A DNA stretch of 64,000 nt, from positions 434,001 to 498,000 of the forward strand of contig NZ_JAUSXQ010000001.1 in NCBI RefSeq assembly GCF_030816115.1, written 5' to 3'. Both the position numbers and the translations under genes were made by a program. Shown here one piece after another: positions 25,573 through 35,169 of the stretch. Position 1 is the stretch's first letter. Every line of letters begins with the position of its first letter. The DNA comes from Chryseobacterium sp. W4I1. GTDB taxonomy: Bacteria; Bacteroidota; Bacteroidia; Flavobacteriales; Weeksellaceae. The notes under the pieces are model-generated. The model was not told where the DNA came from. It made no database searches and saw nothing but the letters and a program-made list of their open reading frames with translations.

Positions 25573-26520
25573 ATGAATGCAATCAGAAAATTTACGATCG
25601 CAAGTGCAATATGTGCAAGTCTTTTTTCAGCAGTAACAATCTCCTGTAGTGAAGATAATGATTTTCCAACAGGGCAAGAAACACCGGCAGTAAATCATAA
25701 CAATGCAAAAACAAGGTTTATCAATGTCAAAGGAACTTATTTTGCTTACCGTAGTTGGGGTAAGGAAGGTGGCATCCCCTTAGTATTATTGCCGGGAACA
25801 GGAGGATCAATGGATGATTGGGATCCGGCAGTCACAGATGGCTTTGCAAAGCAATATAAAATCATCATATTCGATAATAAAGGGGTTGCGAGTTCAAAAG
25901 GAACTACTCCCAATACTGTGCAGGCAATGGCGAACGATGCTATTGATTTCATTAAGGCACTGAAGCTGGGAAAGGTTAATATCATGGGATTTTCAATGGG
26001 AGGCTTTGTAGCGCAGCGAATCGTTTTGACGGAACCTGAGCTTATTAACAAGATTATTTTAGCGGATAGTGGGCCTAAAGGGGCAATTGGTCTGTCCAAC
26101 CTGCCCAGCATCATTGCTGGAACAGCTGGGCTTAGTTCGGAAGAATCTTACTTAAAATTTGGTTTTACTGATTCAGATAAAAGCATTGCTGCGGGAAAAG
26201 CGTCCTTTGCAAGGGTGTATTTACGTACGACCGACAGAGATCTTCTTCTGAGCGACGCTACATCCGCTGCACAGTTTACTGCTGTTTTGGCATGGGCTCA
26301 ACCTGATGCAGGTGCGCTGGAAGAGATAAAAATGATAAAAAAGCCTGTTCTCATCATTCATGGTGATAAAGACCTGCCTATATCCATCCAAAATGCTTAT
26401 AATATGAAGCAAAACTTAGAAAATTCTGTACTCCTGGAATTCTCCGACTCTGGACACGCTGCTTTCTATCAGAACCATGAGGTATTCCTGAATAAAGCAC
26501 TGGAATTTTTAGAGCAATAG
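25573..26520 (+). CDS. alpha/beta hydrolase lipoprotein
   Basis: 315 aa from the ATG at 25573; the frame is open to 25534 but the later start gives a clean signal peptide with lipobox TISC. Hydrolase landmarks: oxyanion region LLPGTGGSMDDWDP, nucleophile elbow GFSMGGFVA, acid region GDKDLPI, and catalytic His in DSGHAAF. It resembles epoxide-hydrolase/haloperoxidase-like enzymes exported to the periplasmic face. Substrate unknown. A perfect terminator follows. Confidence 0.88.
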   Translation: MNAIRKFTIASAICASLFSAVTISCSEDNDFPTGQETPAVNHNNAKTRFINVKGTYFAYRSWGKEGGIPLVLLPGTGGSMDDWDPAVTDGFAKQYKIIIFDNKGVASSKGTTPNTVQAMANDAIDFIKALKLGKVNIMGFSMGGFVAQRIVLTEPELINKIILADSGPKGAIGLSNLPSIIAGTAGLSSEESYLKFGFTDSDKSIAAGKASFARVYLRTTDRDLLLSDATSAAQFTAVLAWAQPDAGALEEIKMIKKPVLIIHGDKDLPISIQNAYNMKQNLENSVLLEFSDSGHAAFYQNHEVFLNKALEFLEQ

Positions 26521-26554
26521 ATCGGGTATAAATAGTACTGATCATACAGCAGTT

Positions 26555-26596
26555 GGCAGATCATTTTAAAATGATCTGCCATTTTCATTTTTTTTC
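26555..26596 (+). terminator. intrinsic terminator after the hydrolase gene
   Basis: Perfect dyad GGCAGATCATTTT-AAAATGATCTGCC (26555-26580) followed by a T-rich run. Confidence 0.75.
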
Positions 26597-26742
26597 GATG
26601 CCTTCACTACATAAAATAGGTCTGATAGCAGAAAAACACCAGTTATTAAGAATTATTTGTGTTTTTTTTCGTAGCAAACAATTGTATCCAAGTAAAAATA
26701 AAAAAGTCCTTACATTACTGTAAAGACTTGATTGTGATTAAG

Positions 26743-26789
26743 TGAGCGCGTCAGGATTCGAACCTGAGACCGTCTGCTTAGAAGGCAGA
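26743..26789 (-). repeat. left att site: 3' half of tRNA-Arg left behind by integration
   Basis: 47 bases identical to 22782-22828 (the 3' half of tRNA-Arg up to and including the 5' strand of the anticodon stem), then the sequence diverges. Its flank carries the usual tRNA terminator hairpin. The 22-bp segment at 26768-26789 is repeated at 38902-38923 inside the intact tRNA-Arg and is the likely recombination core. Confidence 0.8.
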
Positions 26790-26954
26790 CTGCTGTAATT
26801 TTTATATAGTTAGATTTGTTATTCTAAAAATCTCTTAAATAGTATATTATATATCTATTTTGTATTTTTTATATCTATTCTTTTTACTATTTTTGCACTG
26901 TAAAGCTGACCTGAAAACTGACCTTACCTTTACCTGACCTAAATATAAAAAGAT

Positions 26955-28160
26955 ATGGCAACAATCAAAAGAGCATTAAAAACAAAGCCTAACAATGAGG
27001 GTTTTTATCCTATTGTTTTTAGAGTGTACCACGATGGTAAATCTGCTGAAATATACTCTAAAATCTATATTGATAAGAATGACTGGGATACTTCCAATAA
27101 CATTGTTAAAAGAAATAACAGCAATTACAAAAACATTAATAGTTTCCTGAATAAAATTCAAGGAGAGTTAAATGATATTATTAACAAGCTCGAAGCTACT
27201 GGCAAAGAATATTGGGCAATTGATGTGAAAAATGAGTATTCCAGATTGATTGAATCTGAGAAAAAAATAGCTGTCAATGAGAATGTAGATTTTATAGAGT
27301 TTTTGGATGGATGCATAAAAAGACAAAGCCCAGGCAATGGTAAGGTTACTCGTGATACAAAGAATTTCTTAATCAGGTTTTCAGGAAAGAGGTTACCTGT
27401 TTATAAGATTGATGGTGACTTTGTAAAAGAGTTCCACGATTTTGTTAAGAAAACAAGTACTTCCGATGGTAGCACCAGAATGAGGAGTTTTAAAGCAAGA
27501 TTCAACGAATTAAAAGAATTGGGTTTGGCTACTGACAGAAACCCTTTTACATCAATCAAAATCAAGCAAAAAAGGACTCAGAGCCTTATAGCTTTATCAA
27601 ATGATGAAATTGAAAAGCTAAAGGGGTTTGAGTATAACAAATACCCTGATTTGAAGCTGTCTTATATTACTTTTATGTTTTCGTATTATGCTCTGGGAAT
27701 TAATTTTAAAGATGTTATAAAGCTGAAATATTCTAATATTAAAAGGGATAAGATTTCGTACATCAGAAGCAAAACGGGTAAATTAATTGAAATTCCCAGA
27801 CTTCCAGAAATAGAACCTTATTTAGAGCTGATTAATAATTATCCAAAGGAAAACAATGATTATGTTTTTCCTTACCTTTTAAAAAGACATGATACAGATA
27901 ATAGAATCTTTAATAGAGGTAATAAGCTTATAACAGTTTTTAACAATAACTTAAAGAAAATAGCCACTTTAGCTAAGATAGAGAGTAATCTAACCACGTA
28001 TGTTGCAAGACATTCAGCCTCAAATAAGCTGTATAACACTAAAGTACCTATTGAAGTGATAAAAGATTTATTGGGGCATGACAGTGTTAAAACAACAGAG
28101 GGATATATAAAATCACTTCAAACTTCACAAACACAGGAAATTATTAAAGGAATTCTGTAA
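26955..28160 (+). CDS. tyrosine recombinase/integrase of the island
   Basis: 401 aa. SAM-like N-terminal arm- and core-binding domains (about 1-200; IKRALKTKPNNEGFYPIVFR is typical of Bacteroidetes integrases), then the catalytic domain with TTYVARHSAS (box II Arg/His), LLGHDSVKTTEGY and nucleophile Tyr384. The box I Arg, normally in a Y-x-R-G motif, is Leu here (SYYALGINFKDV). The CTnDOT integrase is known to lack this Arg too, so the enzyme may still be active. The adjacent att site supports its role in tRNA-Arg integration. Confidence 0.9.
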   Translation: MATIKRALKTKPNNEGFYPIVFRVYHDGKSAEIYSKIYIDKNDWDTSNNIVKRNNSNYKNINSFLNKIQGELNDIINKLEATGKEYWAIDVKNEYSRLIESEKKIAVNENVDFIEFLDGCIKRQSPGNGKVTRDTKNFLIRFSGKRLPVYKIDGDFVKEFHDFVKKTSTSDGSTRMRSFKARFNELKELGLATDRNPFTSIKIKQKRTQSLIALSNDEIEKLKGFEYNKYPDLKLSYITFMFSYYALGINFKDVIKLKYSNIKRDKISYIRSKTGKLIEIPRLPEIEPYLELINNYPKENNDYVFPYLLKRHDTDNRIFNRGNKLITVFNNNLKKIATLAKIESNLTTYVARHSASNKLYNTKVPIEVIKDLLGHDSVKTTEGYIKSLQTSQTQEIIKGIL

Positions 28161-28169
28161 TTTCGTAAT

Positions 28170-29297
28170 ATGTTAAGTGATATACATAGAATCTTTAATG
28201 CTTCATTTGAAGTAACGAAATTAAAAACTGAAAAAGAATTTGCAGATTTTTTTGAAAATTTCAAAACTGATAATATTTCAGAAAGACTTAATCAGGAATT
28301 GTATAATCTATTCCTGAAATCAAAGAAACAAAGGCTTTTTGAAGTGCTTTTAAGCCTTTCAAAATGGGGGTTAAAGAGTTATAGTAACTGGAAGTTAAGT
28401 TTTCCATTTGCTCCGAAAATCACCCATTTTAATAATAATTCTATAAATTTAGAACTGAAAAATTTCGAAAAAGAAATAACATTTTCTATTATAAACATTC
28501 TACTGTTTCTAAAATTAAATTTTAGAAATAAGAAAGGTGAAATTTTTTCTTTGCCAATGGTACTTTATTCTGAAAAGGTCTTAAATAGTAAGTATCCTAT
28601 ACATAGTATTGAATTTAAAATTTCCAGATATGAGGATTATTTGAGGAAAGTAGAAAAGGAAATTTTTATAAAATATCTTTATTATTCAGTGTTAGGAACG
28701 GTCAAGTTTCAGAATATTGGAAGCCTCAATTTAGAGGATTCTAATTCTGTATTAAAACAAAAACTTACATTAGCTAACCAATCTTTACTTAAAAGGCTGG
28801 AATTCCTGAAAAGTGAGAATACACTCAACTATTATTCATATATAAACGAAATTCAGAAAACTGAATCTAATGCTGAAAATATTGCTTCTACTGCATTTGT
28901 ATTAGAGGAAAATTTCACAAAGGAAGTTTTGAAGGATTTTAACTTGAATCTGAGCTTTAAAGAGGAGTTCAGAGAAAAAGTATTTATCGCGTTAAAGCCT
29001 TATTTTACTGAGAATTCTCAGTCTTTATTAAAAAAGCTATTGGATTCTGAAAGCACCAGTACAAGAAGCAAAATTGTATTTAATCAGTCTGGTATCTGTC
29101 TGACCTACTTTTTAAAAGAGCTTTATAATAGGCAAATTATTATTTCTAATTCAAAAACTACAGTTCAAAACTGGCTAATAGAAAACTTTTTATATACATA
29201 CAAGGGAAGTATTAAAGATTTTACAGCCAATACTGTACAAAAAACTCTTTTCAGAGATGAAAAGCCTCCAAAACATGTAATAGAACTAAATTTTTAA
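28170..29297 (+). CDS. hypothetical protein of the island (375 aa), weakly RteC-like C-terminus
   Basis: A soluble, helix-rich, lysine-rich protein. The C-terminal ~70 residues (IVFNQSGICLTYFLKELYNR; QNWLIENFLYTYKG) resemble the end of RteC-type regulators and related Bacteroidetes mobile-element proteins, but the rest is not recognisable. It follows the integrase by 9 bp and is probably translated with it. It could regulate excision. Confidence 0.65.
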   Translation: MLSDIHRIFNASFEVTKLKTEKEFADFFENFKTDNISERLNQELYNLFLKSKKQRLFEVLLSLSKWGLKSYSNWKLSFPFAPKITHFNNNSINLELKNFEKEITFSIINILLFLKLNFRNKKGEIFSLPMVLYSEKVLNSKYPIHSIEFKISRYEDYLRKVEKEIFIKYLYYSVLGTVKFQNIGSLNLEDSNSVLKQKLTLANQSLLKRLEFLKSENTLNYYSYINEIQKTESNAENIASTAFVLEENFTKEVLKDFNLNLSFKEEFREKVFIALKPYFTENSQSLLKKLLDSESTSTRSKIVFNQSGICLTYFLKELYNRQIIISNSKTTVQNWLIENFLYTYKGSIKDFTANTVQKTLFRDEKPPKHVIELNF

Positions 29298-29390
29298 TAC
29301 CTGTTTTCTGCCTATTTTGTGCTTAGGCATTTTTAAGGATTTAAAATTTTAGGATACTTGCACCATAATAACAATAAAAATTAAAACAAA

Positions 29391-29660
29391 ATGGGGCAAA
29401 TGCAACAAATGAACTATTACAAATCAAATTCTCACTATTATTCTCAATCTATTAGAAAGACTTTTCTAACTATTCAGGAAGCTGCAAAATATTTAGGCTA
29501 CAAAGTTTCTACCCTCTATAAAATGAATTCAGAGGGTAAAATTCCGTTTTATAATCCTACAAAAGGGAAAGTGCTGTATTCAAAACAGGAACTTGATGAG
29601 TGGATAAAAGGGGGTAAGCTTTCAGTAAATGACTTAGAAAAGAAATTTAGAGGTTCCTAA
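29391..29660 (+). CDS. excisionase-like helix-turn-helix protein
   Basis: 89 aa with a MerR/Xis-type winged helix: FLTIQEAAKYLGYKVSTLYK and IPFYNPTKGKVLYSKQELDE. This domain is typical of recombination-directionality factors encoded beside integrases in Bacteroidetes elements. The N-terminus is a short Q/N/Y-rich extension. Confidence 0.85.
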   Translation: MGQMQQMNYYKSNSHYYSQSIRKTFLTIQEAAKYLGYKVSTLYKMNSEGKIPFYNPTKGKVLYSKQELDEWIKGGKLSVNDLEKKFRGS

Positions 29661-29854
29661 AATAAATTCCGTAAACAAATCTTTCAGAAATTAAATTTTA
29701 ACCAATACGAATCCATAGAAGTACTTTAGTTAAACCAAAGTAACAGCAACCGATCTTCGGGCACGGTGCTACAAGGAGTAAATCCAGATTCGGAACATAT
29801 AAATGTTCAAACCTCAGCCTTTCTATGGTTCGTTGTTTTAAAACCTATAAAACA

Positions 29855-31117
29855 ATGTTCAAAATCTTCACAAACCTTTTTACTAAAAATTCTACAAAAA
29901 CCATTGAAAAAATTCAGCAAGTAGTTGACTATATAAAAGATAGTTCCAGACCTGAAGTAAAAGAAATTAAAAAACTCAGAGCCTTACAAAAAGGGACACC
30001 AGAGTTTAATTCAATAAAAAAACAGTTGCCTCTCATTTTGTGGAATTTTACCACCGATGGTAAACGAAGGATTAAAAATATTATTCAATCAACAGGCTAT
30101 ATTTACTATGATATTGATAATAATTTAGATTTTCAGTTTAATAAAAATTACTTTACTGCATACTGGAAAAGTGTAAGTAGTACTGGCTACGGTTGTCTTG
30201 TTAAGGTCTCGGGAGTTAATAAAAACAACTTTAAGGAAGCATTTACGGATATTGCAGGACAATTGAATATCCCTTTTGATTATAAGGCTGGTGATATGGT
30301 TAGGGCAAATATTTTATCTTATGACCCCAATGTTTACTATAATCCCAATGCACATACTTTTGATTGTACTTGTTATTCTAGTGTTGATAATGCTGATGTT
30401 AAAAAAAATCACCATTCCATTAGTAAAGATATATTATTTAATAGTTATATATGGAATGGAGAAAATACCCCAATCAGATATGATAATTTACAGGAAAAAA
30501 TAGCAGAAAAGGACAGGGTTTATGATGAAAACGGAGTCTGCGATTTAAAAGATGGTAAACTATATTATTCAAGTGTTGTTATTCCTAAAACTATCAAGGA
30601 AGGGCAAAGAAATCATATTCTTTCAAATATTGCTATTAAAATCATTGCTTTAAATCCAGAGTTACAAGATAACAGGCTTTTTGGATTTATCAGTAAAATA
30701 AATAGTTCCTGTTGTATAGTTCCAATGAAGAATGATGAAATACAAACTATTTGCAGTACTGTTCTGGGTAAAAGAAGTGAATTTATACCTTATAATAATG
30801 CAGCTAGGAGATTTTTATTTGACCCACAAAAACAATTCCAGAAAGGAGAAAAGCAAAAACTGGCTATAACTTACCTGAACAAATGCAGAGGGGAAGAAAA
30901 AAAACAATTGATTAGTCATGCTTTTTCTGATTTATTGAGTGAGTGCAGAAAATTTAAAATAAAAGATATTTTGGAAGAGACCAAAGTTTCACCAACTACC
31001 ATAAATAAATATTTACCCATAATTTTAATAGAAGAGTATAGAAATGAAATTGAAGGCATTCAACAGTTTTTCAATGCTAAGAAACAAATACAAAAGTTAG
31101 TGACTGTTCCTGCTTAG
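29855..31117 (+). CDS. VirE-N/BT4734-like primase-domain protein
   Basis: About 420 aa from the ATG at 29855 (an in-frame ATG at 29825 is possible). The N-terminal 180 residues match the BT4734/BF3469-like domain linked to primases (GYIYYDIDNNLDFQFN; STGYGCLVKVSGVNKNNF; PFDYKAGDMVRANILSYDP). The C-terminal half is a helical domain without an obvious helicase motif. Such proteins serve replication of mobile elements. It lies after an AT-poor leader (about 29745-29800). Confidence 0.82.
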   Translation: MFKIFTNLFTKNSTKTIEKIQQVVDYIKDSSRPEVKEIKKLRALQKGTPEFNSIKKQLPLILWNFTTDGKRRIKNIIQSTGYIYYDIDNNLDFQFNKNYFTAYWKSVSSTGYGCLVKVSGVNKNNFKEAFTDIAGQLNIPFDYKAGDMVRANILSYDPNVYYNPNAHTFDCTCYSSVDNADVKKNHHSISKDILFNSYIWNGENTPIRYDNLQEKIAEKDRVYDENGVCDLKDGKLYYSSVVIPKTIKEGQRNHILSNIAIKIIALNPELQDNRLFGFISKINSSCCIVPMKNDEIQTICSTVLGKRSEFIPYNNAARRFLFDPQKQFQKGEKQKLAITYLNKCRGEEKKQLISHAFSDLLSECRKFKIKDILEETKVSPTTINKYLPIILIEEYRNEIEGIQQFFNAKKQIQKLVTVPA

Positions 31118-31241
31118 GATTGTGCAAATTCTAAGGAATTATCCTTGTTGGGTTCCAGTATTAAGAAATTCCTATAAAAAGGAGTTTTCTCATTCTGAAA
31201 CTATATAAAAGGATGTTTTACAAGAAATAGATTTTAAACAT

Positions 31242-31481
31242 TCAGAATGAATTAATATCTTTGCTCACTACTTCAACGAAAAAATAAAAGTGTAAACTTT
31301 TGCTTTTGTCTTGTGAATCGGCAAAATTCAACCTTATCACAAAATGCAAATAGTTTAGCACGCTTGTCATGTCATATGGCAAGTGGCTATCCTGTTTTAT
31401 GTGATATGGCTTTGCCGAGCCAACAAGACTAGAGCATGTGAGAACCCACTTGCTTTTTTTTGTGCCTTTATGGTAACCCAT
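31242..31481 (-). other. ORF-like conserved segment (79 codons), coding status doubtful
   Basis: On the - strand an open frame starts MGYHKGTKKSKWVLTC. I have the impression of similar short frames recurring near Bacteroidetes mobile elements, but it has no leader, no domain, and an unusual composition, so it may be a conserved non-coding sequence. Not supported as a gene. Confidence 0.25.
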
Positions 31482-31535
31482 AATTGTTTAGGGTTATTTA
31501 AGATTAATTTTAAAAACAATTAAAAATTATTTGAT

Positions 31536-31925
31536 ATGAAACATTTATTTCTAGTAGTTATAGTGGCTATTTTTTTCGTTAGCTGTTCTAATAACGATGA
31601 TGACTCTTCATTACAACAGAACAATCCAGTAACAACTCAATACTTCCATCCACCTATATGGGTTCAGGGTTCTTGGAAAGTAGGTAATACATCTTATTAT
31701 AAATTTACAAATGATGATTTTATTTATGTAATGAATGGAACAAGTTACAAAGCAATTCTAACACAAACTGCTGCTTCAAATCAGACAGCTAAAGTAGATG
31801 AAGTGATAAGTGATACAGACTATAATTTCACAATCACTGCTGGTACTTCAGGTGGAACTTATAAATTTCACAAAATAAGTTCTACACAGATTCAGTGGGG
31901 TAATATAACCTTAGATAAAGAATAA
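31536..31925 (+). CDS. lipoprotein of the island (129 aa)
   Basis: Signal peptide with lipobox FVSC (Cys17) followed by SNNDDDSS, then a beta-rich domain (WVQGSWKVGNTSYYKFTNDDF) that looks lipocalin-like or similar in size. The next gene starts 15 bp downstream. Confidence 0.7.
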   Translation: MKHLFLVVIVAIFFVSCSNNDDDSSLQQNNPVTTQYFHPPIWVQGSWKVGNTSYYKFTNDDFIYVMNGTSYKAILTQTAASNQTAKVDEVISDTDYNFTITAGTSGGTYKFHKISSTQIQWGNITLDKE

Positions 31926-31940
31926 TTAAAACTACAGGTA

Positions 31941-32312
31941 ATGAAAAAATATTTATTCCTCATGTTTAGCTTGTTTTTTATAAAGTATAGCTCACAAAAA
32001 TTCATTTACTCATCTTCAAAGTCATCAGAATATAGAAAAGGTAAATACATTGGAGATAAAAATGAGAATATTAAAATAATAATTGATATTGATAATAAAT
32101 TATTTATAGAAAATAAATCAATCTTTAAAATCTCTAAAATTGAACACCCCTTTAAGTCATCACCAACTTTTTATATTATTTACTTTAAAGACAAAAATGA
32201 GCTAAACAAAGTTCAATTTGAAAGTAAATCAAAATCAAAAACAATTATGGTGGTAGAGCGGGGCTATTATGGCAATTATTCAATGTACAATAATTTAGTA
32301 ACAATTCACTAA
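31941..32312 (+). CDS. secreted hypothetical protein of the island (123 aa)
   Basis: Signal peptide (KKYLFLMFSLFFIKYSSQ) and about 100 residues of short strands rich in K and S. No cysteine lipobox. Unknown family; part of a run of secreted proteins. Confidence 0.65.
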   Translation: MKKYLFLMFSLFFIKYSSQKFIYSSSKSSEYRKGKYIGDKNENIKIIIDIDNKLFIENKSIFKISKIEHPFKSSPTFYIIYFKDKNELNKVQFESKSKSKTIMVVERGYYGNYSMYNNLVTIH

Positions 32313-32343
32313 AACAAACTTCATCACATCTAAAAAGTTACCC

Positions 32344-32835
32344 ATGATTAAAAAAACTATCCCTATTATTTTATTTACCACAGTATTGGCATGTCAAGGC
32401 AAATTGGAAAAGATTGAAAATACTAATCAAAATACAAATAGTATTGATACAATTGATTATTCTACGATTAATGATAGTACTCAGATTGATTCTCAGCAGC
32501 TTAATGTCCAGCAACCTACTTATGAAGAAAAACCAATAGAATATGAATCACAAACAGCTACATACAGTTTTGTACGGTTTGATGTGGTTAGTACTATTGG
32601 TGGTTCATCAAATGAATATGTTTTGACTACTGATATATTTGAAACTTCATCTGATATGAATGAGGATGAAAAATATAAAATATTAGATGAAGCAGAGAAA
32701 AAGCTAAGACTTAGCAAGGAGAGTATTTATAAAAAAATAATTGGAAGAGAGATTAAAACGTTTAATTCTTACTCTGATGCAAGTAAAGCAAGGGAAAGTA
32801 TTTTGTCAATAAATTCTTCTGAAAATGAATATTAA
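32344..32835 (+). CDS. lipoprotein of the island (163 aa)
   Basis: Lipobox LAC (Cys17 in FTTVLACQG), a polar N/D/T/Q linker (about 25-65), and a C-terminal part with a short strand region and a helical segment (NEDEKYKILDEAEKKLRL). Its stop overlaps the start of the next gene by 11 bp, so the two are likely coupled. Confidence 0.68.
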   Translation: MIKKTIPIILFTTVLACQGKLEKIENTNQNTNSIDTIDYSTINDSTQIDSQQLNVQQPTYEEKPIEYESQTATYSFVRFDVVSTIGGSSNEYVLTTDIFETSSDMNEDEKYKILDEAEKKLRLSKESIYKKIIGREIKTFNSYSDASKARESILSINSSENEY

Positions 32836-33673
32836 TAATGTTTTCGGAATGTTTACACAGAGCTATTTAAAATTTCTTAGCTGGCTGTTTCCGATAGATG
32901 AACAGGAAAGGGATATTTTACCAGTTTCATCGTATCATTATTACAGTCCTTCACCTTTTCAAATGCTGATAATAGATTATTTGGCTTGGAACGGAGTTGA
33001 TAAAAAGGGAAATGTAAACCGTAAAAAGGCTTATCCAACTAGTATTGAAATTCAGGAAAACCAAACAGCACTTGGAAAATGTGGTTTTGCAAACGGTGAG
33101 TATATTGAAAAACTGATAGTTTCTGAGTTTTTGGAAATGAAAGTTAACATTCCTGATTTGAATCCAGTAATGTTTGCTAATTTTTACGAAGATATATACC
33201 ATAATGTAAGGCTTGTTAGATTTGCTTCTTTAGAAGCTCAAAAATCAAATAAAAATACAAAGCAATACTTCAATACCATAAAAGAGTTTTTAATACAAAT
33301 TCAAGGCTTTTTAGAGGGTGAGGATTTGAGAGTAAGAATTGAGAGTAATTTTACTGAAACTGGACATTGGGGTAACTGTTCGAGAGTTGAGGAATTTGTT
33401 ACTCCTTTTACAAGGATACAATTAAATTGTAATACATTAGGGCAATTCAGTATTAATTATTTCATAAATCCTCATCTAAAGGAACTCTTAGGGGGATTTT
33501 TGGGGAACACTGTGGAAAAATGGTTTGATGAGTTGATTAATGGTGAAATGAAAGACCTTGTAAAAATGGTTTCGTTGAACAGGAGGTATGACAGGTATTT
33601 TGAGGAGTTAGTAAAGTTTACCAAAATCTATCCAAATTACAAAGCTGTTACTACTGAAAGAAGTTCTTTATAA
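32825..33673 (+). CDS. hypothetical protein of the island (282 aa)
   Basis: Overlaps the upstream lipoprotein gene by 11 bp. Soluble, without a signal peptide, mixed alpha/beta. I see no motif I can name; WGNCSRVEEFVTPF and NPHLKELLGGFLGN are the most distinctive stretches. A terminator follows at 33717-33746. Confidence 0.65.
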   Translation: MNINNVFGMFTQSYLKFLSWLFPIDEQERDILPVSSYHYYSPSPFQMLIIDYLAWNGVDKKGNVNRKKAYPTSIEIQENQTALGKCGFANGEYIEKLIVSEFLEMKVNIPDLNPVMFANFYEDIYHNVRLVRFASLEAQKSNKNTKQYFNTIKEFLIQIQGFLEGEDLRVRIESNFTETGHWGNCSRVEEFVTPFTRIQLNCNTLGQFSINYFINPHLKELLGGFLGNTVEKWFDELINGEMKDLVKMVSLNRRYDRYFEELVKFTKIYPNYKAVTTERSSL

Positions 33674-33716
33674 ATCAAAAAACAAGCATAGACCTTTACT
33701 ATGTTTTTAAAAAGAG

Positions 33717-33746
33717 AAATTCCCTCCAATTTCAGAGGGAATTTTT
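33717..33746 (+). terminator. intrinsic terminator after the + strand cargo operon
   Basis: AAATTCCCTC pairs with GAGGGAATTT over an 8-nt loop, then T-rich sequence. Confidence 0.75.
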
Positions 33747-33846
33747 GTTATGTACATTAGTGTAATGACAGAGAGTTAATGGTTTGAATATTAAATCATT
33801 GATTTTTAGTGTTTTATTTAATCCAAAAGGAAGATTGGAATTTCTG

Positions 33847-35169
33847 CTATAAATTAATAATATATTCGTATATCTTATCAATTAATTTTCTTATGCCTTC
33901 TTCAATTTTATCATTGTCAACTGTGACATTAAAAGTTTGTTCATTATAGATTGCTTTCAATAAAATATGACTATCATTATTCTCAATTGAAATAGGGATG
34001 TGTACATCTAAAGAAAGACTATCGTATCCATACTTTTTGAAATCGTTATAGGTTAATTCATATTCACTAGAATTTACTGAGCTAAAGAGTGTGTCTTCAA
34101 GATTTATAGTTTTTCTCTTACTATTTTTATCAATTATTGTAGTGACAGTTATTAATTCCAAATGTTTTGGAACATCCTCCATTACTTGCATTAAGATATT
34201 TTTCGTAACAAGCTGTTCTCTAACATTAATTTTATTAATGCCTAAGTTACTATATTTTTGTTCTCTAGCACCTTTTACTTTTAAATCATATTTATGATTC
34301 TTGATAATCTTTAAAACTGGGTCAAAAATTCTGTTTCGTTCTTCATCAGAGTATGTATCTAATAAAGATTTTATTTCTGTACTATCAATATTGTCATCTA
34401 AGACTATTTTTTTATAGTTATCTCCAACCTCATTAGCCCATTCTTTTACTTCTTTAAACTCAATATGAGATTTCATCAATTTATCCGTAGATAAACCAAT
34501 CTCAAAACTACCATATTTTAAGTCAACCATTCTCAAATCAGTATCTTCAAACACCGATTTTAGCACACTATTCCTTTTCCTCTCTTCAGGTATTATATTG
34601 CTAAATTTCTTTTCAAAATCTATCGTAACAAAATTCTTGTATGATATTGATAAATTTTTCAATAATGTATTTGTTAACTCTCTTAGCCCTATTGTATCTC
34701 CATACTTTCTATCATTAGTTGAGAATTTTATATAAAAAGCATTTTTCCTTAAATCATGTAAGTATAGCTTTTGATTATATGCGTTTATTTTTTCATAATA
34801 ATAGGAGTTTTCCAATGGTTCGTACTCTAAAAAAGAATCAGTGTCAGGTAAGTAGTCTTCAGAGACAGATGTAGTCATTATTGACCAATTATCAATAACA
34901 TCTCCTTCAAAATCCCTTTCAAGGAGTAAAAGAATATTTTTTCTAATTATTATCTCTCTTAAAGAGATTCCTTTTGTAAGGTATTTGAAAATGTCATCTT
35001 CATCTATATCAAAAAGAATAAAAATATCAGAATTATCTAAATTCTCTACAAGATATAAAAGATAGTCTTTTCCATTCAATTTTAAATGGGAAAGAATTGG
35101 TTCATCTAAAAAGATAATATCTTCTATTTTTTCAAATATTGATAAATCAATGTGAGAATTAGTTTTCAT
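33847..35169 (-). CDS. uncharacterised protein (440 aa), DUF6575-like N-terminus
   Basis: The N-terminal ~120 residues (FLDEPILSHLKLNGKDYLLY; YLTKGISLREIIIRK) resemble the DUF6575 pattern of a beta-rich sensor-like domain; the remainder is helical with a C-terminal beta-rich part. No nuclease, NTPase or membrane signature is evident. The start overlaps the end of the 128-aa gene upstream by 11 bp, so the two form a coupled pair. It sits in the island's - strand cargo next to CBASS-like and HEPN-like genes, which suggests, but does not prove, a defence or stress role. Confidence 0.7.
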   Translation of the reverse strand: MKTNSHIDLSIFEKIEDIIFLDEPILSHLKLNGKDYLLYLVENLDNSDIFILFDIDEDDIFKYLTKGISLREIIIRKNILLLLERDFEGDVIDNWSIMTTSVSEDYLPDTDSFLEYEPLENSYYYEKINAYNQKLYLHDLRKNAFYIKFSTNDRKYGDTIGLRELTNTLLKNLSISYKNFVTIDFEKKFSNIIPEERKRNSVLKSVFEDTDLRMVDLKYGSFEIGLSTDKLMKSHIEFKEVKEWANEVGDNYKKIVLDDNIDSTEIKSLLDTYSDEERNRIFDPVLKIIKNHKYDLKVKGAREQKYSNLGINKINVREQLVTKNILMQVMEDVPKHLELITVTTIIDKNSKRKTINLEDTLFSSVNSSEYELTYNDFKKYGYDSLSLDVHIPISIENNDSHILLKAIYNEQTFNVTVDNDKIEEGIRKLIDKIYEYIINL

